The position numbers were made by a program, and so were the translations under genes. Positions 17,219 through 26,010 of a DNA stretch of 64,000 nt are shown here, piece by piece. The stretch is taken from assembly GCA_036272055.1 (NCBI GenBank), contig DATAZL010000129.1, positions 237,863 through 301,862 on the forward strand. Reading direction: 5' to 3'. Position 1 is the stretch's first letter. Every line of letters starts with the position of its first letter. The notes below the pieces were generated by a model, which ran no database searches, was not told the DNA's origin, and saw nothing but the letters and a program-made list of their open reading frames with translations. The DNA comes from DASZVB01 sp036272055. GTDB taxonomy: Bacteria; Myxococcota_A; Polyangia; Polyangiales; Polyangiaceae.

Positions 17219-18058
17219 ATGCCCCCGTTCGAGCTCGCGGATCGCGTGGCCGTCGTGACCGGCGCCGGCAACGGCCTCGGAAGAGCCCTGGCCCTCGAAC
17301 TCGCGCGCGGCGGGGCGCACGTCGTCTGCGCCGACTTCGACGAGGAGGGCGCCCGTCGCGTCGCGGCAGAGGTGCAGGCTCTCGGCCGGCGATCGCACGC
17401 AGTTCGCACCGACGTGAGAAAGCTCGACGACATCGAGCGCCTGCTCGAGGAGACGCTCTCGACGATGGGCGCGTGCCACATCGCGATGAACAACGCGGGC
17501 GTGTTCCACGCCGCGGCGTTGATGGACACGCCCGCCGAGCAGTGGCAGCGCGTCGTCGACACGAACCTGTGGGGCGTCATCAACGGCTCGCGCGTCTTCG
17601 GCGCGCACTTCACGAAGCAGGGCTCGGGTCACATCGTCAACACGGCGTCCGCGGCGGGGCTCTTCCCGACGCCGGGCATGAGCGCCTATTCGACCACCAA
17701 GTTTGCCATCGTCGCGCTCACCCTCCAGCTACGGTGGGAGCTCGCGCTCCGCGGCGTGGGCGTCACCCTGCTCTGCCCCGGCGTGCTCCGCACCGGCATC
17801 GCGAAGGCGCAAGGGGTCGGTCTCGACCACATCAACGTGGACGATCTCGTCAAACGATCTCCCCTGCCGGAAGGCTTCGCGCCGAAGGTCATGCGCGCGA
17901 TCCGGAAGAACCGTCCGATGGTGCGCTTCGGGCCCGACGCCTATCTCTACAGCCTGTTCCGGCTCTTGCCGATGTGGCTCGTCGACCCCATAGGCCGCTT
18001 CATGGCACGTCAGGCGATGACGTTCGTGAAACCCGGCGCTGCTCCGGCCTTGCGCTGA
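17219..18058 (+). CDS. SDR family oxidoreductase
   Basis: A 279-residue classical short-chain dehydrogenase. TGAGNGLG forms the cofactor loop, Asp in VVCADFDEEGA favours NAD(H), NNAG follows, and Ser in NTASAAGLFPTPGMSAYSTTK plus YSTTK form the catalytic set. The extended C-terminus (after about residue 200, with LPMWLVDPIGRFMARQAM) is hydrophobic and may touch the membrane, as in SDRs acting on sterols or long-chain lipids. It follows the MAPEG gene by 10 bp and precedes a metallo-hydrolase gene by 22 bp, so one transcript is likely. The substrate cannot be told from sequence. Confidence 0.82.
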   Translation: MPPFELADRVAVVTGAGNGLGRALALELARGGAHVVCADFDEEGARRVAAEVQALGRRSHAVRTDVRKLDDIERLLEETLSTMGACHIAMNNAGVFHAAALMDTPAEQWQRVVDTNLWGVINGSRVFGAHFTKQGSGHIVNTASAAGLFPTPGMSAYSTTKFAIVALTLQLRWELALRGVGVTLLCPGVLRTGIAKAQGVGLDHINVDDLVKRSPLPEGFAPKVMRAIRKNRPMVRFGPDAYLYSLFRLLPMWLVDPIGRFMARQAMTFVKPGAAPALR

Positions 18059-18080
18059 GCGCCCCGTCAGGAGCCACACA

Positions 18081-19010
18081 ATGCGGCGCTTTCTCTTGCT
18101 GCTCGGCGCGCTCGTCGTGGCCGGCGTCGCGCTCGTCGCGATGAGCTTCACGGCGCAGTCACTGCCACTCGCGCCGCTGCCGCCGTTCCCCGCGCCGGTC
18201 GCGCGCGGCCCCGACGGCATGAGCCTCGCCGCGATCCGCGCTGGGACCATGGTGTCGAGCGCGATGTTCGCCTACCGCGGCGGTGCGCGCACCGACGAGC
18301 GCAAGTTCAACATGGGCGCGATCTACGTGCACCATCCCCGCGGCGATCTGCTCTTCGACACCGGCTTCGGGCGCAACGTCGACCAGCACGTGCAGGGGGC
18401 GCCGTTCCTCATGCGCGCGATCACGAAATACGACAAGGGCGTCTCGGTCGCCGATCAGCTCGTGGCCGCGCACATCGAACAGAAGAGCCTCATGGGCGTC
18501 GTGCTCACGCACGCCCACTGGGATCACGTGAGCGGCCTCGACGATCTGCGCGGCGTGCCGGTGATGCTCCCGCAAAAGGAGCTCGATTTCATCCACTCGG
18601 GCGACCTCGCGACGGAGCTCGTCCGCGGTTTCGGCGACCTGAATTACAGGGTCTTCGGCTTTCCGAGCGGGCCATATCTCGGCTTCGAGGAGAGCTACGA
18701 CGTGTTCGGAGACGGCAGCGTCGTGCTGGTCGCGGCGGGAGGCCACACACCGGGCTCGGTCATCGCGTTCGTGACGCTGCCCGCCGGCCGTCGCTACGCG
18801 CTGGTCGGCGACATCGTGTGGCAGCGCGAGGGCGTCGAGCTCCCCGCCGAGCGTCCCTGGGCCTCTCGCAAGATCGCCGACAAGGACGAGGCGCGCGTCC
18901 GTACCATCGTGGTGCGCTTGCACATGCTCGCTGAGCGCTTTCCCGACATGGTCATCGTGCCCGCCCACGACATGCGCGTCTGGGACACGCTTCCCCAGCT
19001 CGCGCACTGA
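18081..19010 (+). CDS. Membrane-anchored metallo-beta-lactamase-fold hydrolase
   Basis: A 309-residue MBL-fold protein. An N-terminal anchor (FLLLLGALVVAGVALVAM) places it outside the cytoplasm. Metal ligands are in THAHWDHVSG (HxHxDH), GGHTPGS, LVGD and PAHD. The layout resembles lactonases and other small-molecule hydrolases rather than class B beta-lactamases. A GTCAGGAG stretch lies shortly before the ATG. It ends 4 bp before the convergent GMC oxidoreductase gene. Confidence 0.8.
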   Translation: MRRFLLLLGALVVAGVALVAMSFTAQSLPLAPLPPFPAPVARGPDGMSLAAIRAGTMVSSAMFAYRGGARTDERKFNMGAIYVHHPRGDLLFDTGFGRNVDQHVQGAPFLMRAITKYDKGVSVADQLVAAHIEQKSLMGVVLTHAHWDHVSGLDDLRGVPVMLPQKELDFIHSGDLATELVRGFGDLNYRVFGFPSGPYLGFEESYDVFGDGSVVLVAAGGHTPGSVIAFVTLPAGRRYALVGDIVWQREGVELPAERPWASRKIADKDEARVRTIVVRLHMLAERFPDMVIVPAHDMRVWDTLPQLAH

Positions 19011-19014
19011 CGTC

Positions 19015-20598
19015 TCACGCCGTCGCTTGCTCCACGACGACGTCACTGGTCTTCGCGGGGATGAACGTCATAGCTCGCTCGGCGAGGGCGGTGATGGTGA
19101 GCGAGGGGTTCACGCCGGGGTTCGCCGAGATGGCCGAGCCGTCGATCACGTACATGCCCTCGTAACCGAACACCCGGTGACGGTGATCGATGACGCCCTC
19201 GGCGTCGGTCTCGCCCATGCAGCAACCGCCGAGGAGATGTGCGGTCGTGGGAATGTCGAGGAGCGGCTCGTAGTACGCGGACATCGCGGTGCCGCCGGCC
19301 TTCTTCGCGATCGCGATCGCGAGCTCCGTCGCCTCGGGGATCGCTGCCCGCGGCGGCTCGCCGTCCTCGAGCTCGGTGTTCATGAAGCGGCCTTTGCGGA
19401 CGAACCGGAGCGTGCCCTCGGACGACCGCATGTAGAGGAGGATCATCGTCGCGGCCGCCCAGTTCATGACGAACCACGCCCGGAGGACGCGGATAGGGTG
19501 GCGCAGCGTGAAGACGAGCATGCGCCACAGCTTGATGAGGCCCGGGACCTGGCCGCCGATGTGCGGCACCGCGACCAGCCGGAAGAAGCCTGAGCCGCTG
19601 CCGTAGCGCACCATCTCGAGGTGCGAGTGCTCGTCGGTTTGCAGGAGCGAGTTGATGGCGATGCCGCGCGAGTGATCGTCTTTCGTGCCGGGCACGGTGA
19701 CGAAGATGAGTGACTCGGAGTTAGTGCGCACCCGGTGGCCCACCCGTGACGAGAGCCGCGGCAGCGAGCCGCTCTCTTTCAACCTGAGGAGCAGCGAGTT
19801 CGTACCGAGCGCGCCACCGGAGAAGACGACGTTCTTCGCCTCGAAGGTCACGCGCTTCCGGGAGAAGTAGCTCCTGCCCTGGAGCGCGGTCAGGACGTAG
19901 CCGCCGCCCTCGCGCGGGACGACGTCGATGATCTCGGTGTCGGCTACGACGTTCGCGCCCTTCTTGCGGGCGAAGAAGAGGTAATTCTTGTCGAGGGTGT
20001 TCTTCGCGCCGAAGCGGCAGCCGGTCATGCACGCGCCGCAGCGGATGCAGCCGGTGCGCGGCGGGCCCTCGCCGCCGAAGTACGGGTCATCCACGGTCTT
20101 GCCGGCTTCGCCCATGAACACCGCGACGTGCGGCTTCTCGAAGGCCTCCGGCGTTCCTCGCTCCGTGGCCACGTCCTTGAGGAGCTGATCGGCGGGCGTG
20201 AGAAAATTCGTCGGCGCGGCACCGAGCATCCGTCGCGCGGTGGCGTAGTGCGGCATGAGCTCGCGCTGCCACTCGGCGAGGTGCGACCACGCCGCGCTCC
20301 GGAAGAACCCTTCTTTCGGGATGGGGAGGGTGTTCGCGTAGGTGAGAGAACCGCCGCCGACGCCCGCCCCCGCGAGCACCTGCACGTGACGGAAGGGACG
20401 CATCTGGAAGAGCCCGCGCGCGCCGAGCGCCGGGGCCCAGAGCCAGCGTCGCAGATCCCAGTTCGTCTTCGGAAAATCCTCTGCCTTGAGCTCGCTACCC
20501 TTCTCGACGACGAGCACGCGGTAGCCCTTCTCCGTCAAGCGGAGGGCGGAGGTGCTCCCGCCGAAACCAGAGCCGACGATGAGGTAGTCGTAATCCAT
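19015..20598 (-). CDS. GMC-type FAD oxidoreductase (cholesterol-oxidase-like)
   Basis: A 527-residue flavoenzyme. The ADP-binding loop GSGFGGSTSALRL is at residues about 8-20, and GAGVGGGSLTYAN marks the second FAD contact. A Cys cluster, GCIRCGACMTGC, sits in the middle as in cholesterol-oxidase-like GMC proteins of actinobacteria. The C-terminus carries HLLGGC and NPGVNPSLTITALAERA, which place the His/Asn active site. It probably oxidises a sterol or other lipid alcohol; the substrate is inferred. GTG at 20622 is in frame, but ATG at 20598 begins exactly at the MDYDYLIVGSG fold start, so I use it. Neighbouring SDR and MAPEG genes fit lipid metabolism. Confidence 0.82.
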   Translation of the reverse strand: MDYDYLIVGSGFGGSTSALRLTEKGYRVLVVEKGSELKAEDFPKTNWDLRRWLWAPALGARGLFQMRPFRHVQVLAGAGVGGGSLTYANTLPIPKEGFFRSAAWSHLAEWQRELMPHYATARRMLGAAPTNFLTPADQLLKDVATERGTPEAFEKPHVAVFMGEAGKTVDDPYFGGEGPPRTGCIRCGACMTGCRFGAKNTLDKNYLFFARKKGANVVADTEIIDVVPREGGGYVLTALQGRSYFSRKRVTFEAKNVVFSGGALGTNSLLLRLKESGSLPRLSSRVGHRVRTNSESLIFVTVPGTKDDHSRGIAINSLLQTDEHSHLEMVRYGSGSGFFRLVAVPHIGGQVPGLIKLWRMLVFTLRHPIRVLRAWFVMNWAAATMILLYMRSSEGTLRFVRKGRFMNTELEDGEPPRAAIPEATELAIAIAKKAGGTAMSAYYEPLLDIPTTAHLLGGCCMGETDAEGVIDHRHRVFGYEGMYVIDGSAISANPGVNPSLTITALAERAMTFIPAKTSDVVVEQATA

Positions 20599-20750
20599 GA
20601 CGTTTCTTTCGTGGCCTTCCACAGGGCCGAGACAGAGCGGGAAGTATTGCTGCGAATCCGCCCTTCGTCGTCAGGAATCCGTCAGGCCCGACAGGGTTAC
20701 TCGGTTGGCCCGGATTGACGCGGAACCGACGCAGGCGGATGGCCACCCGC

Positions 20751-21038
20751 ATGTTCGTCATCGAGCTCACGTACAAGGTGGATCTCACCGAGATCGACGC
20801 GCACATGTCCGCGCACGTCGCGTTCCTGAAGAAGTACTACGACGCCGGTAAGTTTCTCGTGTCGGGCCGGAAGATCCCCCGGGACGGCGGCATCATCATC
20901 GCCGTCGCGAAGGAGCGCGAGGAGGTCGAGGCGATCATCCGCGAAGATCCGTTTCACGCCAACGGGCTCGCCGATTTTCGCATCATCCAGTTTCGCGCGA
21001 GCCAGCGCGCCATGGACATTCCGAAGCGCTACACGTGA
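20751..21038 (+). CDS. YciI-like protein
   Basis: A 95-residue protein that begins MFVIELTYKVDLTEIDAHMSAHVAFLKKYY, the strand-helix opening of the YciI (dimeric alpha/beta barrel) family, with His and Asp (HANGLADF) near the end matching the putative active site. The biochemical role of the family is poorly known. An upstream ATG at 20739 adds only MATR; neither start has a strong ribosome site. It lies between the GMC gene, transcribed away from it, and a convergent lipoprotein gene. Confidence 0.8.
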   Translation: MFVIELTYKVDLTEIDAHMSAHVAFLKKYYDAGKFLVSGRKIPRDGGIIIAVAKEREEVEAIIREDPFHANGLADFRIIQFRASQRAMDIPKRYT

Positions 21039-21054
21039 GCGCGCTGGCGATCGC

Positions 21055-21708
21055 TCAGTGGGAAGAGCAGACGCCGCCGGTGCAGAACGCTACGTGCTCG
21101 GTCGACGGACAGGCGTCGCTTCCCCCCTCGCACGCGGCGCAGTGGGTGGACGCGTAATCGTCGAGATCGGATTTCAGGGTCGTCGCGAAGCGCGCCGCGA
21201 CGGCAGTGCCGCAGCCATGGCTACACGGGTTGTCGATGACGACCAGCCGGCAATCGCCGTCATCCATGCAGTTCATGGCCCCGAGGCTCTCGGTGATCTG
21301 CGAGTAGTACGAGTCGTAGCCTTGCTGCCCCTCGGTGCACGTCTCGCCCGGCGCGGCGGCCGCGTTCCGGACGCACACCGTGCAGCACGAGCCGCTCGGC
21401 TTCGCAGAGTGGGTCCCCGAGGCACAGTCGAGGGGCGGGCAATCGACGAGGCTACAGTCGTCCGGCTCGCAGGTGGCGGGGCAGCACTCACCGGAGAGCG
21501 GAGCCGGGTGCATCGCTTCCGGGCAATCGAGGGACGGGCATGCCGTGACGCAGCTCGGCGTCTTGGTCCCGCTCCCCGGCGGCGTCGTTCCCCCGTCCCC
21601 GGTCATCACCCCGCTCTGTGATGCCGACCCTCCCGGCGGCTGGACGGCCACGCAGGCGACCGCGGTGAATGCCGCGAGCCCGGCCAGCGCGAGAAACCGG
21701 AACGTCAT
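21055..21708 (-). CDS. Cys-rich lipoprotein
   Basis: A 217-residue protein with signal peptide and a lipobox-like AVAC (Cys19). After a Pro/Gly/Thr spacer it has paired Cys segments (CPSLDCPEAMHP, CCPATCEPDDC, CPPLDCASGTHS, CCTVC) that read as two tandem units, then a second domain with CMDDGDCRLVVIDNPCSHGC. The paired units look like small disulfide knots of the von Willebrand C or trypsin-inhibitor type; that is a resemblance only. Function unknown. Confidence 0.7.
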   Translation of the reverse strand: MTFRFLALAGLAAFTAVACVAVQPPGGSASQSGVMTGDGGTTPPGSGTKTPSCVTACPSLDCPEAMHPAPLSGECCPATCEPDDCSLVDCPPLDCASGTHSAKPSGSCCTVCVRNAAAAPGETCTEGQQGYDSYYSQITESLGAMNCMDDGDCRLVVIDNPCSHGCGTAVAARFATTLKSDLDDYASTHCAACEGGSDACPSTEHVAFCTGGVCSSH

Positions 21709-21818
21709 CGTGTTCTCGCCCTAACACCGGGCGCGGGATCGGGCCCAGATTGCTCGCCGCAGAGACGGTCGCCTCGACCTTCAATCGGGTGACGACGCCA
21801 GGGCAGAGCGTTCTTCAG

Positions 21819-21890
21819 AGGCGTGGATGGGATTCGAACCCACGTATGATGGTTTTGCAAACCATTGCCTAACCACTTGGCTACCACGCC
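21819..21890 (-). tRNA. tRNA-Cys (GCA)
   Basis: The minus strand folds into a full cloverleaf of 72 nt. The acceptor stem GGCGTGG pairs with CCACGCC, the anticodon stem ATGGT/ACCAT encloses TTGCAAA (anticodon GCA), and the T-arm GTGGG-TTCGAAT-CCCAT is canonical. The discriminator is U. The 3' CCA is not encoded and must be added by the CCA-adding enzyme. Confidence 0.95.
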
Positions 21891-22017
21891 GGATCGTGTA
21901 TGCGTTGAGCGGAGTTAGGCCCTCACGGGCCTGGGGATGCGTTCGGTACACCCCGGTCCTCCCTCCGTCAAGCGAACCCCTGCTCCGGGCCGGGCGGCGC
22001 GGTACATTCGCCCCGTC

Positions 22018-22452
22018 ATGCGGATCGCCCTCGGCTCGGACGACGACACGCACCTGGTCGCGGAGATCGCCCGTGAGCTCGCTGTGCGCGGGCACACGGT
22101 GGTGAAGTTCGGAGCTGCGGCAGGGACGACCGAGCCCTGGGCGGCGACGGCGCTTTCCCTGGCGGAGGCCGTCGCGCGCGGCGAGTTCGACTCGGGCGTC
22201 GTGTGCTGCTGGACGGGAACCGGCGTGTCGATCGCCGCCAACAAGGTGTCCGGGGTGCGCGCCGCGCTCTGCGGAGACGCCGCGACCGCTCGCGGCGCTC
22301 GCAGGTGGAACGACGCCAACGTGCTCGCGCTCAGTCTTCGCGCGACCGCGCCGGAGGTCGCCCGCGAGATCCTCGAGGCGTGGCTCTCGGAGCCCTACGG
22401 CGACACCGAGGCGGCGAGCCTCGACGCGATCCGCAGGATGGAAGACGGCTGA
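22018..22452 (+). CDS. rpiB: RpiB/LacAB-type sugar-phosphate isomerase
   Basis: A 144-residue protein of the ribose-5-phosphate isomerase B family. It opens with RIALGSDDD and carries the active-site loop CCWTGTGVSIAANKVSGVRAAL, with the catalytic Cys and the GTG phosphate loop, and RRWNDANVLALSLR later. RpiB interconverts ribose-5-phosphate and ribulose-5-phosphate; the His usually found near position 10 is replaced by Asp-rich SDDDTH, so a different sugar phosphate is possible. A TACATT hexamer lies 11 nt before the ATG, compatible with a near-leaderless mRNA. Confidence 0.78.
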   Translation: MRIALGSDDDTHLVAEIARELAVRGHTVVKFGAAAGTTEPWAATALSLAEAVARGEFDSGVVCCWTGTGVSIAANKVSGVRAALCGDAATARGARRWNDANVLALSLRATAPEVAREILEAWLSEPYGDTEAASLDAIRRMEDG

Positions 22453-22458
22453 GCCGTC

Positions 22459-23313
22459 TCAGTCGTCGCTCGTGCCGTCGAGGTCTTCGGCGAGATACGA
22501 CAGGATCACTTCGTCGAGGGATTGCTCGCTGATCGACGAGCCGCCGAAGATGCTCCCCGGTTCGGGCGGCGTGGAGAAGATGTTGGCGGGCCGCGCCGGC
22601 GCGTAACGACCGGAAGCGACGGAGGGACGCGGAGCGGTGGCCGGCGTGCCGAGTAGTGGTGTCCCCTTCACGGGTGGACGCGCGCCGGTACCCTGAGGAG
22701 CGACTGGCGCCGTGGGGGCGGCGGCGTTGGCAGGCGCGGGGGCGCCTGCGGGCCGTGAACGCGCCGACTCCAGATCGGCGAGGACGAGATCGGTGAGCGT
22801 CGGAGAGGCCCGTCGCGGGATCGGCGGCGGAACGGAGCGCTCCACCTCCCGGATCTCGGGAGCGGGTACTGCGACGTGCGTGGCCGCGACGTTCGGCAGA
22901 GTCGGCGGCGGCCTCGAGCGCCGGGCTCCGGGGGGCGGGGGCGGAACGTCTTCACTCGGGGGTCCGAGGGAGGGCACGTCGATCGGCGGCTCGGTGATCA
23001 CCGGCGCCGACATGGGGCCGAGCACCCTGTCGATCGTCTCGTTGAGCTGACCGTCCCGCAGGGCGATGAACATCGCCTTGTGCTGGTCCTTCATGAGACG
23101 ACGGATCGTCTTCTGCATGTCGGCGTCGCCGAGATGCTCCGTGTAGTCGGTACGGGTGCTCTTGATGATGCGCCCGCCGTCCGCGAAGAGATGCGTCACG
23201 ATGTGCGGACGTTTGACGCCGGAGTCTTCCGTTTGAACATGGAAGACTCGCCCATGATGCTTCACATTGTTATTGAAGCCTACGAGGGGCGACGACGCCT
23301 TGGCCACACTCAC
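22459..23313 (-). CDS. Conserved protein with Pro-rich tail, unknown function
   Basis: A 284-residue protein. The first 90 residues form a compact domain (GFNNNVKHHGRVFHVQTEDS, then IVTHLFADGGRIIKS) that I recall as a conserved deltaproteobacterial/myxobacterial module of unknown function. The rest is Pro/Ala-rich and disordered, ending in an acidic helix (LDEVILSYLAEDLDG) that looks like a docking peptide. It lies 49 bp downstream of the HD/receiver regulator on the same strand, so it may belong to that signalling pathway. The start is GTG at 23313; a GTG two codons later is possible. Confidence 0.7.
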   Translation of the reverse strand: MSVAKASSPLVGFNNNVKHHGRVFHVQTEDSGVKRPHIVTHLFADGGRIIKSTRTDYTEHLGDADMQKTIRRLMKDQHKAMFIALRDGQLNETIDRVLGPMSAPVITEPPIDVPSLGPPSEDVPPPPPGARRSRPPPTLPNVAATHVAVPAPEIREVERSVPPPIPRRASPTLTDLVLADLESARSRPAGAPAPANAAAPTAPVAPQGTGARPPVKGTPLLGTPATAPRPSVASGRYAPARPANIFSTPPEPGSIFGGSSISEQSLDEVILSYLAEDLDGTSDD

Positions 23314-23362
23314 GCTCCCGACCTCGTGAGAGTACCATACCCTGGTCGGGCGGACCGCTTCT

Positions 23363-25303
23363 TCAACGGGCCGCTTCGTCGAGACGCCGCATGCCCTCGA
23401 GTAGCAGGGCCTCGGGGCTCGCCTGGATCACCTGCTGGGGCGCCTTGAAGCTCGGATCCAGGCTGAAGTCGCCGTCGGTGAGGGTGAGCATTGCGTAGAA
23501 CGCCTCCTCACCGCGCAGCTTGCCCCACATCGAGTTGAAGATGGCGCCATCCACGAAGTGGATCTCGCCCTGGTCGTTCCCGGACCGGATCTTGAGGGAA
23601 CCGGACTTCCGGCCGTGCCAGAGCACCTGGATGATATCGGGGAGGCCCATCTCGGTGAGCGAGCCGCCGACGCCGCGTGGCGCGCGATCGCGCTCCTCGC
23701 GGGCCATGATCTGCTTGAGCTTCGCGACCAGCAGATCGGTCGCGACCGGCTTGCTCATGAAGTCCGCGGCGCCGAGCTCGAAGGCGCGCTTCGCGTCGAC
23801 GCTCGACACGCGGGACGTGAGGATGACCCACGGGAGTCGCTTGCCCCAGTCGTGCTTCCGCACCTCGCCGAGGAGCGCGAAGCCGTCCTGCGGTTTGAGA
23901 TCGAGCTCGCTCACGACGACCTCGATGTCGCCCGCTTCGAGGAACTTGATCGCCTGCTCGGGCGTCCGCGCGATGCGGACCTCGAAGCCCTGCTCGATCA
24001 TGCGGAGTTCGAGCACGGTCGTCTCTTCCGGATCCGGCTCGACGAGGAGCGCGAGGTTCCTGTTCGCGAGGAGCCGCGCCTTCAGGTCGTCGCCGGTCAC
24101 GGAGTGCTTGAACAGATCGACGAGGTTCGGATCGAAGATCGTACCCTTGAAGCGCGCGAGCACCTCGCACGCCTGCACGGGCCGTAGCGTCTTCCGGTAA
24201 GGGTTCTTCGGGTTCTGGGTGAGGTCGGCGTAGGTGTCGGCGATCGCGAGGAGTCGGGCGCCGAGCGGGATCTCCTTGCCGGTCACCGAGCCCGGCAGGC
24301 CCTTGCCGTCGTAGCGCTCGTACATCGACTCGAGGCTCTGGCGCGCCTCGCGCGGGAGCTCGATCGCCTCCATCAGACGGAGCGGCGCCTTGTAGCCCTT
24401 CGACGCTTGCGCGCGATGTCCCTCGTACTCGGCGACGTTCAGCGCGGTGAGATGATACGAGCTCATCTTGCCGAGATCGTGCACGTAGCCGGCGATCTGG
24501 TACGCCGCCACCTCGACGCTCGAGACGCCGATGCGCTCCGCGAGCTTCTTCACGAGGCGCGCGGTGTGGCTCGAGTGCCCCCGCAGATCGGGCCGCGTGT
24601 TCTCGAGGAGCGACACCAGGACGTTGAGCGTCTCGAGGTACGAGTCGCTCGCCATCCCCTTCGACGCCGACGACGAAGAGCCCGTCTTCTCGAGCTCGCG
24701 CCCCGAGAGCACGCGCTCCTGCGTCGCTTCCCCGGCGACGAGGGCGTGGGCCATCGTCTCTTCCGAGAGGACGTTGCGCTCGTACACGTCCATCATCGTG
24801 CTGAACTGCGCCTGCGCGGCGCGGTCGAGGACGGCGAAGGCGTGGATGTCGCCGTTGTAGTGCTTGTTGATCGCGGCGCGCACCGAGGTCGGGAGCGCGA
24901 CGAAGGTGTTCACCTTCTTGGCGCTCGCGGCGATCTGCACCTCTTGCTGCGCGGTCGTGTCGGCAGGGTCCGCGGTGACGATGCTGATCGTCTCGCTCTT
25001 CGCGTCCCAGAGGACGGGGCAGAGCCCGTGTCGCTCGGCGAGCTTCTTCGGGATGCGGTCGAGGGTCGCGCGATCTATCTCCGCCTTGGAGAGCTTCTCG
25101 GTCGAGACGAAGCGGGTGCGGTTCATCCCGGCGACGAACTTGAGGAGAGCCGTCTCGTCGAGGGCGTTCACCTCGAGGAGCGCGTCCTCGACGCGGCCGC
25201 CCATCCTCGACTGGTAGCTCCGCACGACTTCCCGCTGCTCGGCAGTGAGAACTCCCCTGTCGACCATCTGGTCCAGGACGCGCAGATTGCCAGTCGGATG
25301 CAT
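23363..25303 (-). CDS. Multidomain regulator: MshEN-like, HD-GYP-like, receiver, DUF4388
   Basis: A 646-residue cytosolic signalling protein. Residues about 1-155 resemble the GspE/MshE N-terminal domain, which binds c-di-GMP in some proteins. Residues 235-400 form an HD domain: His246, His275-Asp276 in YVHDLGK and YERYDGKGLPG at 328-338. The last is a degenerate HD-GYP motif, with HH replaced by MY and GYP by GLP. Residues 415-535 are a receiver domain in which Glu466 (VVSELDL) seems to occupy the phospho-Asp position; Lys518 (SKP) is kept. The C-terminus (545-646) looks like DUF4388/PATAN (DIIQVLWHGRKSGSLKI). It likely relays c-di-GMP or protein signals without phosphorylation. Confidence 0.8.
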   Translation of the reverse strand: MHPTGNLRVLDQMVDRGVLTAEQREVVRSYQSRMGGRVEDALLEVNALDETALLKFVAGMNRTRFVSTEKLSKAEIDRATLDRIPKKLAERHGLCPVLWDAKSETISIVTADPADTTAQQEVQIAASAKKVNTFVALPTSVRAAINKHYNGDIHAFAVLDRAAQAQFSTMMDVYERNVLSEETMAHALVAGEATQERVLSGRELEKTGSSSSASKGMASDSYLETLNVLVSLLENTRPDLRGHSSHTARLVKKLAERIGVSSVEVAAYQIAGYVHDLGKMSSYHLTALNVAEYEGHRAQASKGYKAPLRLMEAIELPREARQSLESMYERYDGKGLPGSVTGKEIPLGARLLAIADTYADLTQNPKNPYRKTLRPVQACEVLARFKGTIFDPNLVDLFKHSVTGDDLKARLLANRNLALLVEPDPEETTVLELRMIEQGFEVRIARTPEQAIKFLEAGDIEVVVSELDLKPQDGFALLGEVRKHDWGKRLPWVILTSRVSSVDAKRAFELGAADFMSKPVATDLLVAKLKQIMAREERDRAPRGVGGSLTEMGLPDIIQVLWHGRKSGSLKIRSGNDQGEIHFVDGAIFNSMWGKLRGEEAFYAMLTLTDGDFSLDPSFKAPQQVIQASPEALLLEGMRRLDEAAR

Positions 25304-25478
25304 GGCCAGCCGGTGAGTATAACCCGTGTGCTTTCGGGACCCTCGCTGGTTTCAGGATAGCACTCCGGGTACGGCCGGATTTCCTCAGGAAAGGCGGGGA
25401 CTCTTTACCCGGCCGCCGCGGCCGCCGACCACTTATGAGGAGCTTCCGCCCCCGCCCCCGACCGGGGGACTCCATCGC

Positions 25479-25507
25479 TTGACGGGCGGGCAGGCGGCGG
25501 CTACTAG
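25479..25507 (+). promoter_or_regulatory. Putative sigma-70 promoter for rplM-rpsI
   Basis: TTGACG (25479-25484) and TACTAG (25502-25507) are separated by exactly 17 bp and sit about 45 bp before the rplM start codon. A GC-rich palindrome CCCCCG-AC-CGGGGG (25455-25468) lies just upstream. The -35 is strong and the -10 moderate. Confidence 0.5.
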
Positions 25508-25552
25508 ATGCGCCCTTCATTGCCCCGGGGTGAAGGCCCCGAGAGAAGCCCG

Positions 25553-25987
25553 ATGCGCACCTACTCAGCCAAGCCTGCCGAAGCCCTTCTCGCCCGCAAG
25601 TGGTGGATCGTCGACGCCAAGGGCCAGTCCCTCGGACGGCTCGCCAGCAAGATCGCGAACGTCCTCCGCGGCAAGACCAAGGCGACCTTCACTCCTCACG
25701 TGGACACGGGCGACTTCGTCGTCGTGATCAACGCGACGCAGGTGAAGGTGACCGGCAACAAGGCCGAGGCGAAGAAGTACTACCGCCACACTGGCCGTCC
25801 CGGCAGCCTTCGCTCCGAGACGTTCCGTGACGTGATCGTACGCCGCCCCGAGGTGCCCATCGAGATGGCCGTCCGCGGCATGCTGCCGAAGAACTCGCTC
25901 GGCCGCGGTCTCCTCAGGAAACTCAAGGTCTACCCGACCGCCGAACATCCGCACGCCGCGCAGAAGCCGGCCGAACTCGCCGTCTGA
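25553..25987 (+). CDS. rplM: 50S ribosomal protein L13
   Basis: A 144-residue L13. WWIVDAKGQSLGRLAS near the start, HVDTGDFVVVINA in the middle and the MAVRGMLPKNSLGRG segment are family signatures, and the length is normal. It binds 23S rRNA early in large-subunit assembly. The ATG at 25553 is preceded by GAGAGAAG. It forms the usual pair with rpsI, 23 bp downstream. Confidence 0.97.
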   Translation: MRTYSAKPAEALLARKWWIVDAKGQSLGRLASKIANVLRGKTKATFTPHVDTGDFVVVINATQVKVTGNKAEAKKYYRHTGRPGSLRSETFRDVIVRRPEVPIEMAVRGMLPKNSLGRGLLRKLKVYPTAEHPHAAQKPAELAV

Positions 25988-26010
25988 CGGCTCTCCAACA
26001 CGGAATCAAG

